Notes: generated by a model from the letters alone, not told the origin. A stretch of DNA of 64,000 bases from Nostoc sp. UHCC 0926 (GCF_028623165.1 NZ_CP117768.1:2480001-2544000), one strand, 5' to 3'. Shown: positions 9,792 to 20,277, counted from the stretch's first letter. Numbers and translations: made by a program.

Positions 9792-12320
9792 TTACACTTC
9801 GGCAGGTTGATACTCTTGTTGTCTTTCCACAAACGCCTGAACACGGGTGCGGTAGTTTCTTACAGTCTCATCTACCCAATCGCGATCGTTGCTATTTGCA
9901 TACAAATGCACCAGTGGTTCGCTGGCATCTGGTAAAACTAACAGCCAACTGTCATCGTAAGGTTGACAAATTTTCACTCCATCAATGAGTTCTAGGTTTT
10001 GGGCTGGGTGAGTTTCTACTAAGTAACGCATCAAAGCACCCTTAGCTGTCCAGGGGCAGCGGATTGTATAAGTTTTGTGAATTACACGGGGCAATTCTGA
10101 CCGCGCAGCAGCAAGCGATCGCTCCTGGATAGTCAACATCTCAATTATCTTCGCAATGCAGAACATGGCATCGAATCCCGGATGCAGTTGCGGGAAAATA
10201 AAACCAGTTTCTCCACTACCTCCCAGCACCACATTCGGATTTTTCTGACAAGCTTCCATCAAAGCTGTAGGGTTGGCTTTAGTGCGAATCACTCTACCAT
10301 CATGGCGGCGGGCGACTTGTTCAATAGCACTGGAAGCATGAACTGGCACTACTACCGTTCCTCTGGGGTTAGCCGTCAGAATCATGTCTACCATCAGTGC
10401 TGTTAAAGTTTCGCCACGAATTGGGTAGCCTGATTCATCAACTAAAATCAGCTGTTCTCCATTAGCCGTGACTTGCACACCAAAGTTAGCTTTCAATGCC
10501 TCGACTACATGACCTAACTGAGTCAGTAGTCCTTCTCGGTCAGTTACTGACATCGCCGTTTTATTGACACTGGCATTCAGCACCACCGCATCAGCACCAA
10601 ATTTATCCAACATTTGGGGTAAAACTGCCCCCGATACGGCATAAACATAGTCAATCACCACTTTTGCGCGGCTGTTGCGGAGTGTATGAACATGCAACAG
10701 TTTCTCAAAGGCAGTGCAGTAGCGGTCAATTACTTGGCTAGGGTAAGATACATCGCCAATTTCATGAATTAGCGCCCGTCGCATATCCTCCTTAAAGTAA
10801 GCCCCTTCAATTTTCTTTTCCAGGGCTTTGGAGATATTAATCCCCTTGGCATCCATGAATTCAATCAAAATGTAGTCAGGGCGATCGGGGTGTACCCGCA
10901 CATGGATACCACCAGCTACCGACATTGTGGGTATAACCGTGCGGGCGATGGGGATAGCTGTAGCATCGAGGTTTTGAATATCAATACCTACTGACATCAA
11001 ACCAGCAATCAGCGATCGCGTCACCATCCGAGAGACATTACGCTGGTCACGAGAAACCGTTACCTTAGAACCAGGTTTTAAGGTAGAACCGTAAGCAGAT
11101 CCCAATTTTACGGCAAATTCTGGGGTGAGGTCGATATTAGCTAATCCTTGCACACCACGTTGCCCAAATAAATTCCGTTGAGCGGTGTTCCCCCAAATCA
11201 AGTTAATGTTTAAAATTGCCCCTGACTCAATCTTTTTACTGGGCCAAACGCGCACGCCGGGGCTAATTTGGGCTTCTTCTCCCACCGTAGAAAGCGAACC
11301 GACAACAGCAGCTTCTAATACTTGAGCGCGGCGGTCTACACGAGTCCCACGGGAAATCACACAGGCAGAAAGAGCTGCTTCCTCGCCAATGAATGCCCCA
11401 TTCCACACTATGGGACGTTTGAGATTAGCATCAGCGCCAATAGTGACATTATCACCAATTACGGTTCCTGCCTCAATCTGTACTCTTGCCCCGATGCGGC
11501 AATTATCACCAATCACTGCTGGGGTTTCAATCACAGCCGTCTGGTCGATGTAAGTATTTTGACCCACCCATAATTTAGGGGAAACTTCTTTATAGGCACA
11601 ATCCAGTTGCACCTTTTGATCTAAGGCGTCATACTGAGCCTCACGATAGGCATCTAAGTGACCAACATCACACCAGTATCCTTGAGCAATGTAACCATAC
11701 ATTGGCTCATCTTTTGCTAGTAGTAAGGGGAATAAGTCTTTGGAAAAGTCGGATTCAGTGTTTGCTGGCATATATTCCAAAACTTCTGGTTCGAGAATGT
11801 AAGTGCCAGTGTTGACGGTATCGGAAAAAATTTCACTACTAGAGGGTTTTTCTAAAAATCGCCGAATCCGTGCTTCCTCATCGGTAATCACCACTCCAAA
11901 TTCAATTGGGTTAGGAACTCTGGTTAAAATCAAAGTAGCTTTTGACTTTTTTTGTTTGTGAAATGCGATCGCTGCGGTGAGGTCAAAATCTGTTATGCTA
12001 TCACCGCTAATGACTAAAAAGGTTTCATCAAGGAGTTCGGCAATGTTTTTCACACAGCCTGCTGTACCCAAAGGCTGATCTTCTTCGACAGCATAGGTCA
12101 TCTGAACACCAAAATCGTTGCCATCTTGAAAATAGTCTCGCAAGACATCAGGTAAATAATGCAATGTTGCAATAACTTCTGTAATTTGATGTCGTTTGAG
12201 AAGATTGATAATATGTTCGGCAATTGGTCGATTTAGAATGGGCACCATCGGTTTGGGGAGATCGCAAGTTAACGGGCGAAGCCGCGTTCCCGAACCGCCT
12301 GCCATCAGTACTGCACGCAT
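9792..12320 (-). CDS. Mannose-1-phosphate guanylyltransferase-like protein with degenerate phosphomannomutase domain
   Basis: An 842-residue three-part protein. Residues 1-~235 are an NDP-sugar pyrophosphorylase: [13 protein letters not shown] loop, [32 protein letters not shown]. Residues ~250-365 are left-handed beta-helix hexapeptide repeats ([20 protein letters not shown] and so on). Residues ~375-842 have the phosphohexomutase fold, but the catalytic signatures are missing: no TASHNP phosphoserine loop (HVRVHPDRP, near 470), no DGDxDR metal loop (LVDESGYPI, near 627), and LPDASEP instead of RPSGTEP near 798. The first half should make an NDP-sugar, probably GDP-mannose; the second half is probably structural or regulatory. 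Same strand as two mannose-type glycosyltransferases. Confidence 0.85.
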   Translation of the reverse strand: MRAVLMAGGSGTRLRPLTCDLPKPMVPILNRPIAEHIINLLKRHQITEVIATLHYLPDVLRDYFQDGNDFGVQMTYAVEEDQPLGTAGCVKNIAELLDETFLVISGDSITDFDLTAAIAFHKQKKSKATLILTRVPNPIEFGVVITDEEARIRRFLEKPSSSEIFSDTVNTGTYILEPEVLEYMPANTESDFSKDLFPLLLAKDEPMYGYIAQGYWCDVGHLDAYREAQYDALDQKVQLDCAYKEVSPKLWVGQNTYIDQTAVIETPAVIGDNCRIGARVQIEAGTVIGDNVTIGADANLKRPIVWNGAFIGEEAALSACVISRGTRVDRRAQVLEAAVVGSLSTVGEEAQISPGVRVWPSKKIESGAILNINLIWGNTAQRNLFGQRGVQGLANIDLTPEFAVKLGSAYGSTLKPGSKVTVSRDQRNVSRMVTRSLIAGLMSVGIDIQNLDATAIPIARTVIPTMSVAGGIHVRVHPDRPDYILIEFMDAKGINISKALEKKIEGAYFKEDMRRALIHEIGDVSYPSQVIDRYCTAFEKLLHVHTLRNSRAKVVIDYVYAVSGAVLPQMLDKFGADAVVLNASVNKTAMSVTDREGLLTQLGHVVEALKANFGVQVTANGEQLILVDESGYPIRGETLTALMVDMILTANPRGTVVVPVHASSAIEQVARRHDGRVIRTKANPTALMEACQKNPNVVLGGSGETGFIFPQLHPGFDAMFCIAKIIEMLTIQERSLAAARSELPRVIHKTYTIRCPWTAKGALMRYLVETHPAQNLELIDGVKICQPYDDSWLLVLPDASEPLVHLYANSNDRDWVDETVRNYRTRVQAFVERQQEYQPAEV

Positions 12321-12429
12321 AAATCCTCCTTAACTATTTACAGCCTTCACTGCTTCAAGACCCATGAGATATGTTTTGTTCTTCCTTCTTTAGTTTCCTA
12401 TGGATCTTGATATTTGACGAACTTCCACA

Positions 12430-12660
12430 AGATGCATCTAGATTGGGGCATTGGGCACTTGTACTGGGCGTTCGCGTAGCGTCTCTACGAGAAGCCGTTG
12501 GCGCAGCCTCTCGTAGAGAAGTATCGGGCATCGGGCATCGGGCACTTGTACTGAGCGTACCCCTACGGGGAAGCAAGCTACGCGTAGTGTCTCTACGAGA
12601 AGCCGTTGGCGCAGCCTCTCGTAGAGAAGTATCGAGCATCGGGCATTGGAAGCTTTGAGG
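12430..12660. repeat. Composite dispersed repeat with two palindrome copies
   Basis: Two identical 38-base hairpin units, 12482-12519 and 12590-12627. Each has arms TCTCTACGAGA and TCTCGTAGAGA around the loop AGCCGTTGGCGCAGCC. They are separated by ATCGGGC-type short tandem repeats and a CACTTGTACTG spacer. The spacer motif recurs inside the coding frame at 60640-60685. Open frames here are repeat-derived, not genes. Confidence 0.75.
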
Positions 12661-12710
12661 TTCTGAAGTGGATGAACGAGTATCAAAGGTGGATGAATCC
12701 AGTTCTAACT

Positions 12711-12774
12711 CTCCCCTGCTCCCCTGCTCCGTTGCTCCCCTGCTCCCCTGCTCCGTTGCTCCCCTGCTCCCTCA
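12711..12774. repeat. Tandem octamer repeat (CTCCCCTG / CTCCGTTG)
   Basis: Seven consecutive 8-base units in the order CTCCCCTG, CTCCCCTG, CTCCGTTG, repeated as a 24-base period, ending in a CTCCCTCA variant. The complementary octamer is repeated four times at 60581-60612. It is a short tandem repeat of the kind known from heterocystous cyanobacteria. Confidence 0.8.
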
Positions 12775-12793
12775 TCCCCCATTCCCCAGCTTA

Positions 12794-14668
12794 TTAACTC
12801 TGCTGGCAATGATAAAGTTTATATTCGTAGCCGTTTATGCTTGGCAAAGATTGAGTATCAGACTTAACGCATGTTTTGACGGTTTCTGCTATGGGTGCGT
12901 GAAAGTTTACCAGCCACAAGTCAAAAGGTCGTGGTAATTTCTTTAAAGTATTTTCCAGAGCAATGGTGGAAGTATTCGGGTCTTGGTCTTGATGGGCAAG
13001 GAGAAACAAAGGTTTTTGAGGTGAATTGACAAGTTTAATCTCCCTAGCTACACCCATCATTTCCCCAGTGTGTACATAAGTTTTGTGGGTAGTGGCAATC
13101 AGTACTGGCACTGGGGATATTTGTTGGATTAGTTGCACAAAAAGGTCAGGGCGATAATATTTTTGATAGCCGAGATTGCAGAATACTGTAACTGCACTAA
13201 AAAATCCCATTAACCAAATTAACATCACGGCTTTTTTCCCGTTTATTCCCCATTTACCTATGCTTTTTATGCCATTTTTCCCTTGTTCTCTTCCCATCAA
13301 TTCCTTGGGAGGATGCCAACATACTGCTAGACTTGCCCCTAGTAAAATAACAATGGCGGGAAAGTAAACAAAGTTATAGCGAGCACCCCTGGTCAGGTCA
13401 ATCCCCAAAAAGTACGTAAAGATAAAGAATAAAGCGATCGCACTGATAACGACTCCAGCAAACACCTGAATCATAATCCGGGTTTCTGGGTGCTGTAGTT
13501 GAATCTTGATCCCACGCAGCAAAATTGGTACTGCCCAAATAAAGAAAGTCAGCATCACCAGTCCAGAAGGAATCACAACCAATACCTGTGAAGATTCAAC
13601 TGGTAGGAGGGAAATCATTGCAATCAATGTTCCTAAAGCTTGAAAAATTGGGCTGAACCAATCTAGTCCGACGCGAGAACCTCGAATCCACTCGGTCAAA
13701 TTATCACGATTTCTATTTTCTAAAAAGATTGGTAGCCAAATTAAACTCGCAACAATTGTACCTGTAGCAACGGCATAGATGCGCCGCCAGGGAGGAGAGA
13801 ATAAAAGAGAAAATTTGCTCCTAGTCTGCAATTGATGCCAAGCAAGAAAAATCAAAACTACACCTTCTGTACAGAGGGTGAGAGTGAAGAAGTAATGAGT
13901 AGCAACACCTAAAGCATTAATTCCTACCCAGAGAAGTGCTATCCAGATGGGTAAAGGTGTGCGGTTTTGAATATGACGGGTGGCAATTATTAAGCAGGTA
14001 AGGGAAGCAGTTACCCATAAGGCTGCCAAACTGTATTGGCGTGCTTCTTGTGCTAAAAAGACGCCGTAGGGTGATACTGCCATCATGGCAGCAGCCAAGT
14101 GTCCCACTAATGGCGAACGAAAGGCTAGCCTACCTAATATGTAAATACATGGAATGGAGGCAGCACCGATTATAGCTGGTAGCGATCGCGCAGCAAACAG
14201 CGATACTAATCCTCCTTCGCTGGGAAATAATTTCATCCACAAGTAAGCCAGCACAAAATACAGTGGTGGATGGTTATCTTGTGTAACTAAGTTATGAATG
14301 ACATCACCAATACTAGCTGCTGGGTTTGGTTGCAGTGGTTGTAACAGGATATCAGGTGCGATCGCTTGATCTAGGGGTACTGATAAAAAAGTATTCCCCA
14401 AGCTAAACACCAGGGTGGAAAACTCATCAGTCCAAGGAGGCTTTGCAGTCAAGTTGGCTAGGCGCAAGTTGATGCCGATGATCAACCACATTAAGTTCAG
14501 CAAGGGGTGAAGCCAGGAAGGAGGGAGGCGAGTCTGCCAATGATGCCAATGCTTGTGTTGTAAGCCAGAGTTTGTATCTGCCAGAGACAGGAAATGGGTA
14601 GCATAGACAGGTAGCAACGAGATAATTTTTCTGTAAAAATCAAATGCACCTTGGAAAAAAACTCTCAT
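12794..14668 (-). CDS. GT39/ArnT-like membrane glycosyltransferase
   Basis: A 624-residue polytopic protein with about ten or more hydrophobic segments and family-39 (PMT_2/GT-C) features: PPWTDEFSTLVFSLG with the acidic pair in the first lumenal loop (near residue 90-105), QDNHPPLYFVLAYLWMKLF and a Tyr/Arg-rich FLAQEARQYSLAALW. Such enzymes move sugar from polyprenyl-phosphate donors to lipid, protein or glycan on the outer face of the membrane. GAGG lies upstream of the ATG. It is 102 bases downstream of a polyprenyl-phosphate-mannose-synthase-like gene, which would make its donor. The acceptor is unknown. Confidence 0.8.
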   Translation of the reverse strand: MRVFFQGAFDFYRKIISLLPVYATHFLSLADTNSGLQHKHWHHWQTRLPPSWLHPLLNLMWLIIGINLRLANLTAKPPWTDEFSTLVFSLGNTFLSVPLDQAIAPDILLQPLQPNPAASIGDVIHNLVTQDNHPPLYFVLAYLWMKLFPSEGGLVSLFAARSLPAIIGAASIPCIYILGRLAFRSPLVGHLAAAMMAVSPYGVFLAQEARQYSLAALWVTASLTCLIIATRHIQNRTPLPIWIALLWVGINALGVATHYFFTLTLCTEGVVLIFLAWHQLQTRSKFSLLFSPPWRRIYAVATGTIVASLIWLPIFLENRNRDNLTEWIRGSRVGLDWFSPIFQALGTLIAMISLLPVESSQVLVVIPSGLVMLTFFIWAVPILLRGIKIQLQHPETRIMIQVFAGVVISAIALFFIFTYFLGIDLTRGARYNFVYFPAIVILLGASLAVCWHPPKELMGREQGKNGIKSIGKWGINGKKAVMLIWLMGFFSAVTVFCNLGYQKYYRPDLFVQLIQQISPVPVLIATTHKTYVHTGEMMGVAREIKLVNSPQKPLFLLAHQDQDPNTSTIALENTLKKLPRPFDLWLVNFHAPIAETVKTCVKSDTQSLPSINGYEYKLYHCQQS

Positions 14669-14770
14669 TGCTGGTCCTCACAGGAATGGATTTGTAGATT
14701 TGACGTTTGAGATTTAAGTTCGTTCTAAAGTCTAAAAACAAAAATCAAAATCTCAAATCCCTCGTTGTGA

Positions 14771-16015
14771 TTATTTCACGTCGGTGACGCGCCAGCTAAG
14801 TTTCAAATTAATCCAAAAATTCCAGATGGTAGCAACTGCGATCGCAATAAAGTTGGCAATGTAGCGGTTAGGAATGAGAAAATTGAATACCAAATTTAAT
14901 ATCAGCACATTCAATACAAGTCCAGCAAGGCAGATAGCGTTGAATTTGACAAACCGCTTCAGGCGTTGCTGCCATTCTTGCTGTCTGGCGCTAACATCAG
15001 CAAATGTCCAAGCGTCATTCCAGAAGAAATTATTTAAAATCGCAATTTCACCAGCAATAATTTTGCTGCGTGTCAGTGGCCAAGCCAAGGTAGTCGGATC
15101 GCTGAGTAAGTAAAGCACTGCCATATCTATAAATACCCCACTAAAGCCAACCAACCCAAAGCGGAGGAATCGACCAACGGGGAAATTGACTTTTCTACTC
15201 AATCGTCCAACTCGCCCTGTGGAAAGCCGCAACCGCACTAAGTGGTGGATGTAATCTATATATTGCTTCCATGTCACCTTACTCTCACCCTCTTTGCGTT
15301 CGCAGAACACATACCCAACTTCGGCAACTTGGTCTACTTTTCCCCGCCCGATTACTTCTAGGAGAATTTTGTATCCGACTGGATTGAGTGTTGCATTTGC
15401 GATCGCACTCCGACGTACCATAAAATAACCACTCATGGGGTCGGAAACTCTGCCCAGTACCCCCGGTAAAATCACTAAGCCTAACAACTGAGCGCCACGA
15501 GACAAGAAACGCCTGACAACACTCCAGCTACTTACACCTCCTCCTTCTACATGACGGCTAGCTACTGCTATATCTGCTCCCTGCTCAATACTACGCAACA
15601 GTTGCATCAGCACCTCTGGTGGATGCTGCAAATCTCCATCAATCACCCCCAACACACTCCCCGTAGCTGCTTGCCACCCACGAATCACTGCTGAGGACAG
15701 CCCCCGTTCCTGTTGGCGTCGCATCACCCGCAACTGTGGGTATTCTGTCGTCAAGGATTCTGCTACTTCCCAAGTTCGGTCTGGGCTATCATCGTCTACC
15801 ACAATCAATTCATACTTTCCTGGAATAGATTCATCCAGTAACTGACTCAATATGCTGACCACATTCTTAATGTTGTCACGCTCTTTGTAAGTAGGAATTA
15901 CTAGGGAAAGATGGGTAGATTCACTACTTGTACCCACACCGTTAGGGGGCAATTCTGAAATCTTTAGTGGGCCAGTTGGTACTGTTAACAGCGAGTTGGA
16001 TGAGTTTGTCTTCAT
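14771..16015 (-). CDS. Family 2 glycosyltransferase fused to GtrA domain (polyprenyl-phosphate mannosyl/glucosyl transferase-like)
   Basis: A 414-residue protein. Residues ~35-270 are a Dpm1-like GT2 domain: LSLVIPTYKERDNIKNVV, VVDDDSPDRTWEVAE, GVIDGDLQHPPE (DxD-like metal site), SGYFMVRRSAI. Residues ~280-410 are a GtrA-like domain with four membrane helices (FLRFGLVGFSGVFIDM, ILNNFFWNDAWTF, FVKFNAICLAGLVLN, IANFIAIAVATIWNFWINLKLSW). The enzyme should transfer a hexose from GDP- or UDP-sugar to polyprenyl phosphate, and GtrA may help flip it. It is first in a minus-strand set with the GT39-like gene and the NDP-sugar gene. Confidence 0.88.
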   Translation of the reverse strand: MKTNSSNSLLTVPTGPLKISELPPNGVGTSSESTHLSLVIPTYKERDNIKNVVSILSQLLDESIPGKYELIVVDDDSPDRTWEVAESLTTEYPQLRVMRRQQERGLSSAVIRGWQAATGSVLGVIDGDLQHPPEVLMQLLRSIEQGADIAVASRHVEGGGVSSWSVVRRFLSRGAQLLGLVILPGVLGRVSDPMSGYFMVRRSAIANATLNPVGYKILLEVIGRGKVDQVAEVGYVFCERKEGESKVTWKQYIDYIHHLVRLRLSTGRVGRLSRKVNFPVGRFLRFGLVGFSGVFIDMAVLYLLSDPTTLAWPLTRSKIIAGEIAILNNFFWNDAWTFADVSARQQEWQQRLKRFVKFNAICLAGLVLNVLILNLVFNFLIPNRYIANFIAIAVATIWNFWINLKLSWRVTDVK

Positions 16016-17023
16016 AATTTCACATTACAGAACGAGGATGTGTAAAGACCGAGGGAAATCAAGCCAAACATCTGCTGGCTTTCTTGACTAAACCTGGTTA
16101 GTCAAAATTTAATGAATACTTTTGTTACAGTTAGCTGTTTTGAAAAGTTTAGTAATTCCCATACCTCAATTCAAAATATTTACCTAAACTTCATCTAAAC
16201 TTTAAATTTAACCACTCGTTCTTATAGTAATATTTCAGATTTCATAGAATCTTTTTATACAAAAAACTAATTAATACTGTACCATTAAGTCAGCTAAGTC
16301 AGCAAAAATACAGTTTATCAAGACTATGTGAAGATTTTTTAGTATTTAGTAAAGCTAATATACCAATCCAAAATCATTAGTGAGAAAATAGAGAAATAAA
16401 TATAAAGTAGTGATTGCGACTAAATGGAAAATGTAGTAGTGGGTGAAATCACTAAAAGACTTGCACTTTTGGGGCGCAAGGCTTTGCGCCCCTACTGAGA
16501 GGTTAGGTGGGCAATGCCCGACTTGTTGGCGCAGCGTCTCATGCCACTTGCTACAACTCTTGGAACCACCAAGGGCGCAGTGGCTCCCCTTGTGACATTG
16601 GGAAAGACTAACGCCTGCGGTAGGATGCCCGAACGCAAGTGCGTCTCCTGTCTTGAGAAGGGCTATAGGGAGAAGCAAGTGGCGTGGATTTAGGGGGATC
16701 TAAGACCTTTTGCTTTTCGCTTAGAGAACTTTTAAAACATCCTCTAAGACAGATGTGGTTCAACGCGCTTTGGTAGTGTCTGGTGGTCAGCATTCAAATA
16801 AACAGCAATATTCAACCGCTTTTACAAGATGGTGCTACTTTAGACCAGTTGGGTTTACCGATAGATTAGTGATCGCAGATGAGGGGGAGTGGGGAGTAGG
16901 GGGAGATAGAAAAGATGAGGGAGATGGGTGGAATAACCCATGCCCAATGCCTAATTCCCCTACATAGTTACTTTTTTTACTCATAATACTGGATACTATA
17001 TTCTGGGTTTTATTGCTGTTGGG
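16016..17023. other. Long intergenic region with dispersed repeat (16460-16690)
   Basis: About 1 kb without a convincing gene. The left half is AT-rich. At 16460-16690 lies, in reverse orientation, a copy of a repeat also at 26806-26985 and in part at 49082-49220; shared motifs are CTTGCGTTCGGGCATCCTAC and GGGGAGCCACTGCG. A G-rich stretch (16880-16925) and AATGCCC-type short repeats follow. Frames here are repeat-derived. Confidence 0.6.
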
Positions 17024-17029
17024 GTGTTA

Positions 17030-17506
17030 ATGTCTATTTCACATAAATATACTGTTATTGCTTTTGTTAGCTTGAGCATTGCTTTGTTCATTACTAGTTG
17101 CAACGGAAATAAAGTCTCCCAGTGCCAGCGACTGATTCGAGTTGTGAATGCTGGAACTTCTTTGATTGATAAAAATAAAGGAACGCAAGTGATCACCAGC
17201 TTACAACTGTCTAAAGATTTAGAATTTGTAACTAAATCCATTGGGGAACTGAAGTTAACAGACCCCAAGCTGAAAGAATTTCAAAGCAGTTTTGTCAAAA
17301 TTTTTCAGAATCTCAGTGAAGCGATCGCCAAAGCAGCTAGGGCACTTGGTGCGACCAAAACAGCAGAAGCCTCGGCATCGGGTAGAGAAAAAATTGAAAA
17401 GGCCAGAGTCGAAATTGATTCAGCACTGACAGCAGCTACAACTGTTGGCAAGCAGTCCGATACCTTAGTGAATGAAATGAATAAGTATTGTAGCCAGCCA
17501 GAATAA
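17030..17506 (+). CDS. Putative lipoprotein, unknown function
   Basis: A 158-residue protein with a short positively charged start, a hydrophobic stretch and a lipobox FITSC (Cys near residue 23), so it is probably a membrane-anchored lipoprotein. The mature part is mostly helical, with Ala/Lys/Glu-rich heptad-like stretches (EAIAKAARALGATKTAEASASG), and three Cys in all. The ATG at 17030 is preferred over a GTG two codons upstream. No family was recognised; similar small helical lipoproteins are common in cyanobacteria. It stands alone between spacers. Confidence 0.65.
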   Translation: MSISHKYTVIAFVSLSIALFITSCNGNKVSQCQRLIRVVNAGTSLIDKNKGTQVITSLQLSKDLEFVTKSIGELKLTDPKLKEFQSSFVKIFQNLSEAIAKAARALGATKTAEASASGREKIEKARVEIDSALTAATTVGKQSDTLVNEMNKYCSQPE

Positions 17507-17979
17507 TCCAATTTGGTGAATTCGTTAGTTCTCAAGGGATTACACGATTATTCTCAGTCTCTTGGCAAAAGCTTTAGGATGCTTCTGGAACTCGAGTCGG
17601 GCAAAATAAAATCAATATAATAGCCAGGACAGGGGCAACATTCCCATAAAAAAAGTCCACAGTCAGTTATTCAGGGGCGTTTTTGTAGCTCAGACTTTCT
17701 GTGGTAAATTTTACCCTGATGATTTTTCTGGCTATACTAGTGATTTAAGCTGATTGATTGATAAATTTCATCCCTCAATATGAAAGATATAAAAACTCGA
17801 AATTTCATACATATATCATATCAGTGTGCATTTTCTTTCAAATGACACAAAAGCCTTGTCTGGTCTTGGAGGAAATAAATTTCCTGGGGGTACAAAAATT
17901 TCATCAGTCAATCACTGAGGTTAATACTAACACTACAGAGTGAATCTAGATCAATCAAACGACTTCTGAGTTAGCACCT
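17507..17979. other. Intergenic region, 473 bases
   Basis: No credible gene. A short frame at 17758-17943 has no ribosome site and biased composition and is rejected. The promoter of the DUF1361 gene probably lies at 17850-17975. Confidence 0.4.
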
Positions 17980-18642
17980 ATGAAAGAAGAATTGATAGCC
18001 AGAGTTGTGCATGTCTTGCGAATTAATATGAGTTGGATGACTTGGAATTTATTTCTGGCTTTTATACCTTTAGCTTTGAGTGTATGGTTATTTCGCTTTC
18101 GGCGTGGTGGCTCTTGGCTTTGGTGGCTAGGATTCTTAGTTTTCTATGCTTTCTTACCGAATGCACCGTATTTGTTGACTGATGTAATTCACCTGATAGA
18201 CGATATCCGCACGATTCAATCGATTTGGATGATTACTTTGGTACTCATTCCTGTGTATTTATTAGTAATTTTAGGTGGATTTGAAGCTTATGTAATCTCG
18301 TTAATTAATTGGGGTTACTATTTACATCGCATTGACAAAAGCCAATGGATTTGGCGCTTTGAGTTGATCACACATTTTCTCTGCGCTGTTGGTGTTTATT
18401 GGGGGCGATTTTTGCGTTTCAACAGTTGGGATTTTATTACTCAACCCGATGCCGTACTAACTAAAGGAGTAGAAGAAATTCTTGGGAAACAGCCCCTAGT
18501 AATTATTGTTATCACCTTTGTGGTACTTGCCGGTTTGTACTGGATTATGAAACGAGTAACTTTAGGTTTTGTCAGGCAACCAAAAAATCCATATCCTATC
18601 AAGACACAATCAGCCGATACTAACACCCCAAATGCTCGATGA
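17980..18642 (+). CDS. DUF1361 membrane protein
   Basis: A 220-residue protein with six probable membrane helices. The stretch FLPNAPYLLTDVIHL, with a conserved NAPY followed by acidic and His residues, and the later YWGRFLRFNSWD motif are typical of DUF1361. Biochemical role unknown; the conserved polar residues in helices suggest a transport or enzymatic membrane function, but nothing in the context decides this. Monocistronic; convergent with the helicase gene, 88 bases between stops. Confidence 0.8.
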   Translation: MKEELIARVVHVLRINMSWMTWNLFLAFIPLALSVWLFRFRRGGSWLWWLGFLVFYAFLPNAPYLLTDVIHLIDDIRTIQSIWMITLVLIPVYLLVILGGFEAYVISLINWGYYLHRIDKSQWIWRFELITHFLCAVGVYWGRFLRFNSWDFITQPDAVLTKGVEEILGKQPLVIIVITFVVLAGLYWIMKRVTLGFVRQPKNPYPIKTQSADTNTPNAR

Positions 18643-18730
18643 GTGAAGGCTTTTCATCAAAGTCTCAACTTTTATTATTTATAGAACACAACATGAATTA
18701 CTACGCCCCTGATGGGCGTAGCTTAATGCT

Positions 18731-20263
18731 TTAAAACTTCATGTTTTTGAAGCAAGCAAACTGTGTGTTGAACAAAAGCTTAATTGTTCCTGTGGGGCCG
18801 TTGCGGTGTTTAGCTAGAATAACTTCTGCAATACCTCGATCGGGAGAATCTGAACTATAATATTCATCGCGGTAAAGCATGATTACTAAATCAGCATCTT
18901 CCTCAATAGAACCTGACTCTTTTAGGTCTGACAGCATTGGTCGTTTATTAGTTCGAGACTCAACACTTCGGTTAAGTTGAGATAATACAATTACAGGAAC
19001 ATTGAGTTCTTTGGCTAGTCCTTTTAGAGAACGTGTAATCTTTGCTAACTCCCGCGCGCGATTTTCATCATTGTCTCCTGTCAATAACTGTATATAATCA
19101 ATCACAATTAACCCTAACAAACTCTCGTGTTCGAGCATAACTTGGCGGGCTTTAGACTGAATTTTAGCAACACTAAGATTTGGACGGTCATCAATATAAA
19201 TTGGAAGTTGAGTCAAGATTCCTATAGCACGTGAGAGAGGTTCCCATTGACTATTACTGATGCGACCTGTCCGCAAGTATCTACTTTCAATTTGTGCTTC
19301 TGCTGATAATAAGCGTGAGACAACTTGCTCTTTCGACATCTCTAGACTAAAAATACAAACTGGTAGTTTATAAGAACTAGCGATATTGGAAGCAATATCT
19401 AAGCAGAAGGCAGACTTACCCATAGACGGGCGTCCAGCCACAATAATTAAATCAGAGTGCTGAAATCCGCTAGTCATTGCATCTAATTCATAAAATCCAC
19501 AAGGAATGCCAGGTGATGTTATACCTTGATATCTTTCTTCTATATTTTGAAATGTTTGGATTACTATATCTGATATATGAATTAGTTGATTTGTGTCACT
19601 TTTGTTAGCAATTACCTGAATAGATGCCTGTATAGTATTGATTAATTCGATAACAGGTCGCTGGTAGTTTCGATTAAGTCGTGTAATTTTCGCAGGTAAC
19701 TGTTGAATTTGTCGGCGCAGATATAAGTCATATAGTTCTTTTGCATAACTTTCGGCATTCTGTAAATTAGGGCAAGAACTAACCCAATTATTTAGCAATT
19801 TTTCAGCTTCTTCTGCTTCCAAAACTTTACACTGGGCTAAATAGCCAGCTATGATCACTGAATCAATCGCTTTTTCCTGATTAGCTCTATAACATAAGTA
19901 ATTAAAAACTTCTCTTCTCAAATTAGATGTAAAAATATCAGGAGGTAAATCAGATAAGGTTTTAATAAAAGCAGGATTTTGCTGGAGTAAAGCTCCAAGT
20001 AGTCTTTCTTCCAATCTTTGGTCTGCAAGCCTCTGAACCTCACCTAATGAATCATGATAGAGTTGATGATGATCAGAACATAGCACTACTAAATCTTCTA
20101 AATGCTCCCGTTCATTACCGAGATTATCGTAGGAATTATGATGAACATCCAAATCATTTACTGCTCCACAAATTTGACATTTACGCCCAGATCGTTGTAA
20201 TGCAAGTTTTCGGACTTCCTGCCAATTCTGAGAATCTATATATTCGTAGTAGTTTAGTGACAT
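18731..20263 (-). CDS. DnaB-family replicative helicase with N-terminal HNH domain
   Basis: A 510-residue fusion. Residues ~12-72 form an HNH nuclease-type zinc domain: CQIC (C29, C32), VHH (H41, H42), then C62 with H65/H66 and H70. Residues ~83-185 match the DnaB N-terminal domain, and ~245-510 the DnaB RecA-like motor: Walker A GRPSMGKS (near 280), SLEMSKEQ, Walker B LIVIDYIQLL, LSQLNRSVE, SGSIEEDADLV. All ATPase motifs are intact. The HNH sits at the very N-terminus and is not an intein in the P-loop, as in some cyanobacterial dnaB genes. The ATG at 20263 is preferred; a TTG six codons earlier overlaps the upstream stop. The first gene of the pair is 14 bases upstream. Probably an accessory, element-derived helicase. 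Confidence 0.85.
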   Translation of the reverse strand: MSLNYYEYIDSQNWQEVRKLALQRSGRKCQICGAVNDLDVHHNSYDNLGNEREHLEDLVVLCSDHHQLYHDSLGEVQRLADQRLEERLLGALLQQNPAFIKTLSDLPPDIFTSNLRREVFNYLCYRANQEKAIDSVIIAGYLAQCKVLEAEEAEKLLNNWVSSCPNLQNAESYAKELYDLYLRRQIQQLPAKITRLNRNYQRPVIELINTIQASIQVIANKSDTNQLIHISDIVIQTFQNIEERYQGITSPGIPCGFYELDAMTSGFQHSDLIIVAGRPSMGKSAFCLDIASNIASSYKLPVCIFSLEMSKEQVVSRLLSAEAQIESRYLRTGRISNSQWEPLSRAIGILTQLPIYIDDRPNLSVAKIQSKARQVMLEHESLLGLIVIDYIQLLTGDNDENRARELAKITRSLKGLAKELNVPVIVLSQLNRSVESRTNKRPMLSDLKESGSIEEDADLVIMLYRDEYYSSDSPDRGIAEVILAKHRNGPTGTIKLLFNTQFACFKNMKF

Positions 20264-20277
20264 AAAATATTTATTTA

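Noticed and set aside
12355..12937. Several overlapping 60-95 residue frames on both strands
   Set aside because: All are translations of palindrome and octamer repeats (12430-12774); same residues repeated in several frames.
16355..16793. Two minus-strand frames of 107 and 61 residues
   Set aside because: They consist of dispersed repeat DNA also present at 26806-26985, with no ribosome site.
18731..20263. Intein in dnaB
   Set aside because: Inteins in cyanobacterial dnaB interrupt the P-loop region; here the motor is uninterrupted and the HNH is at the extreme N-terminus.
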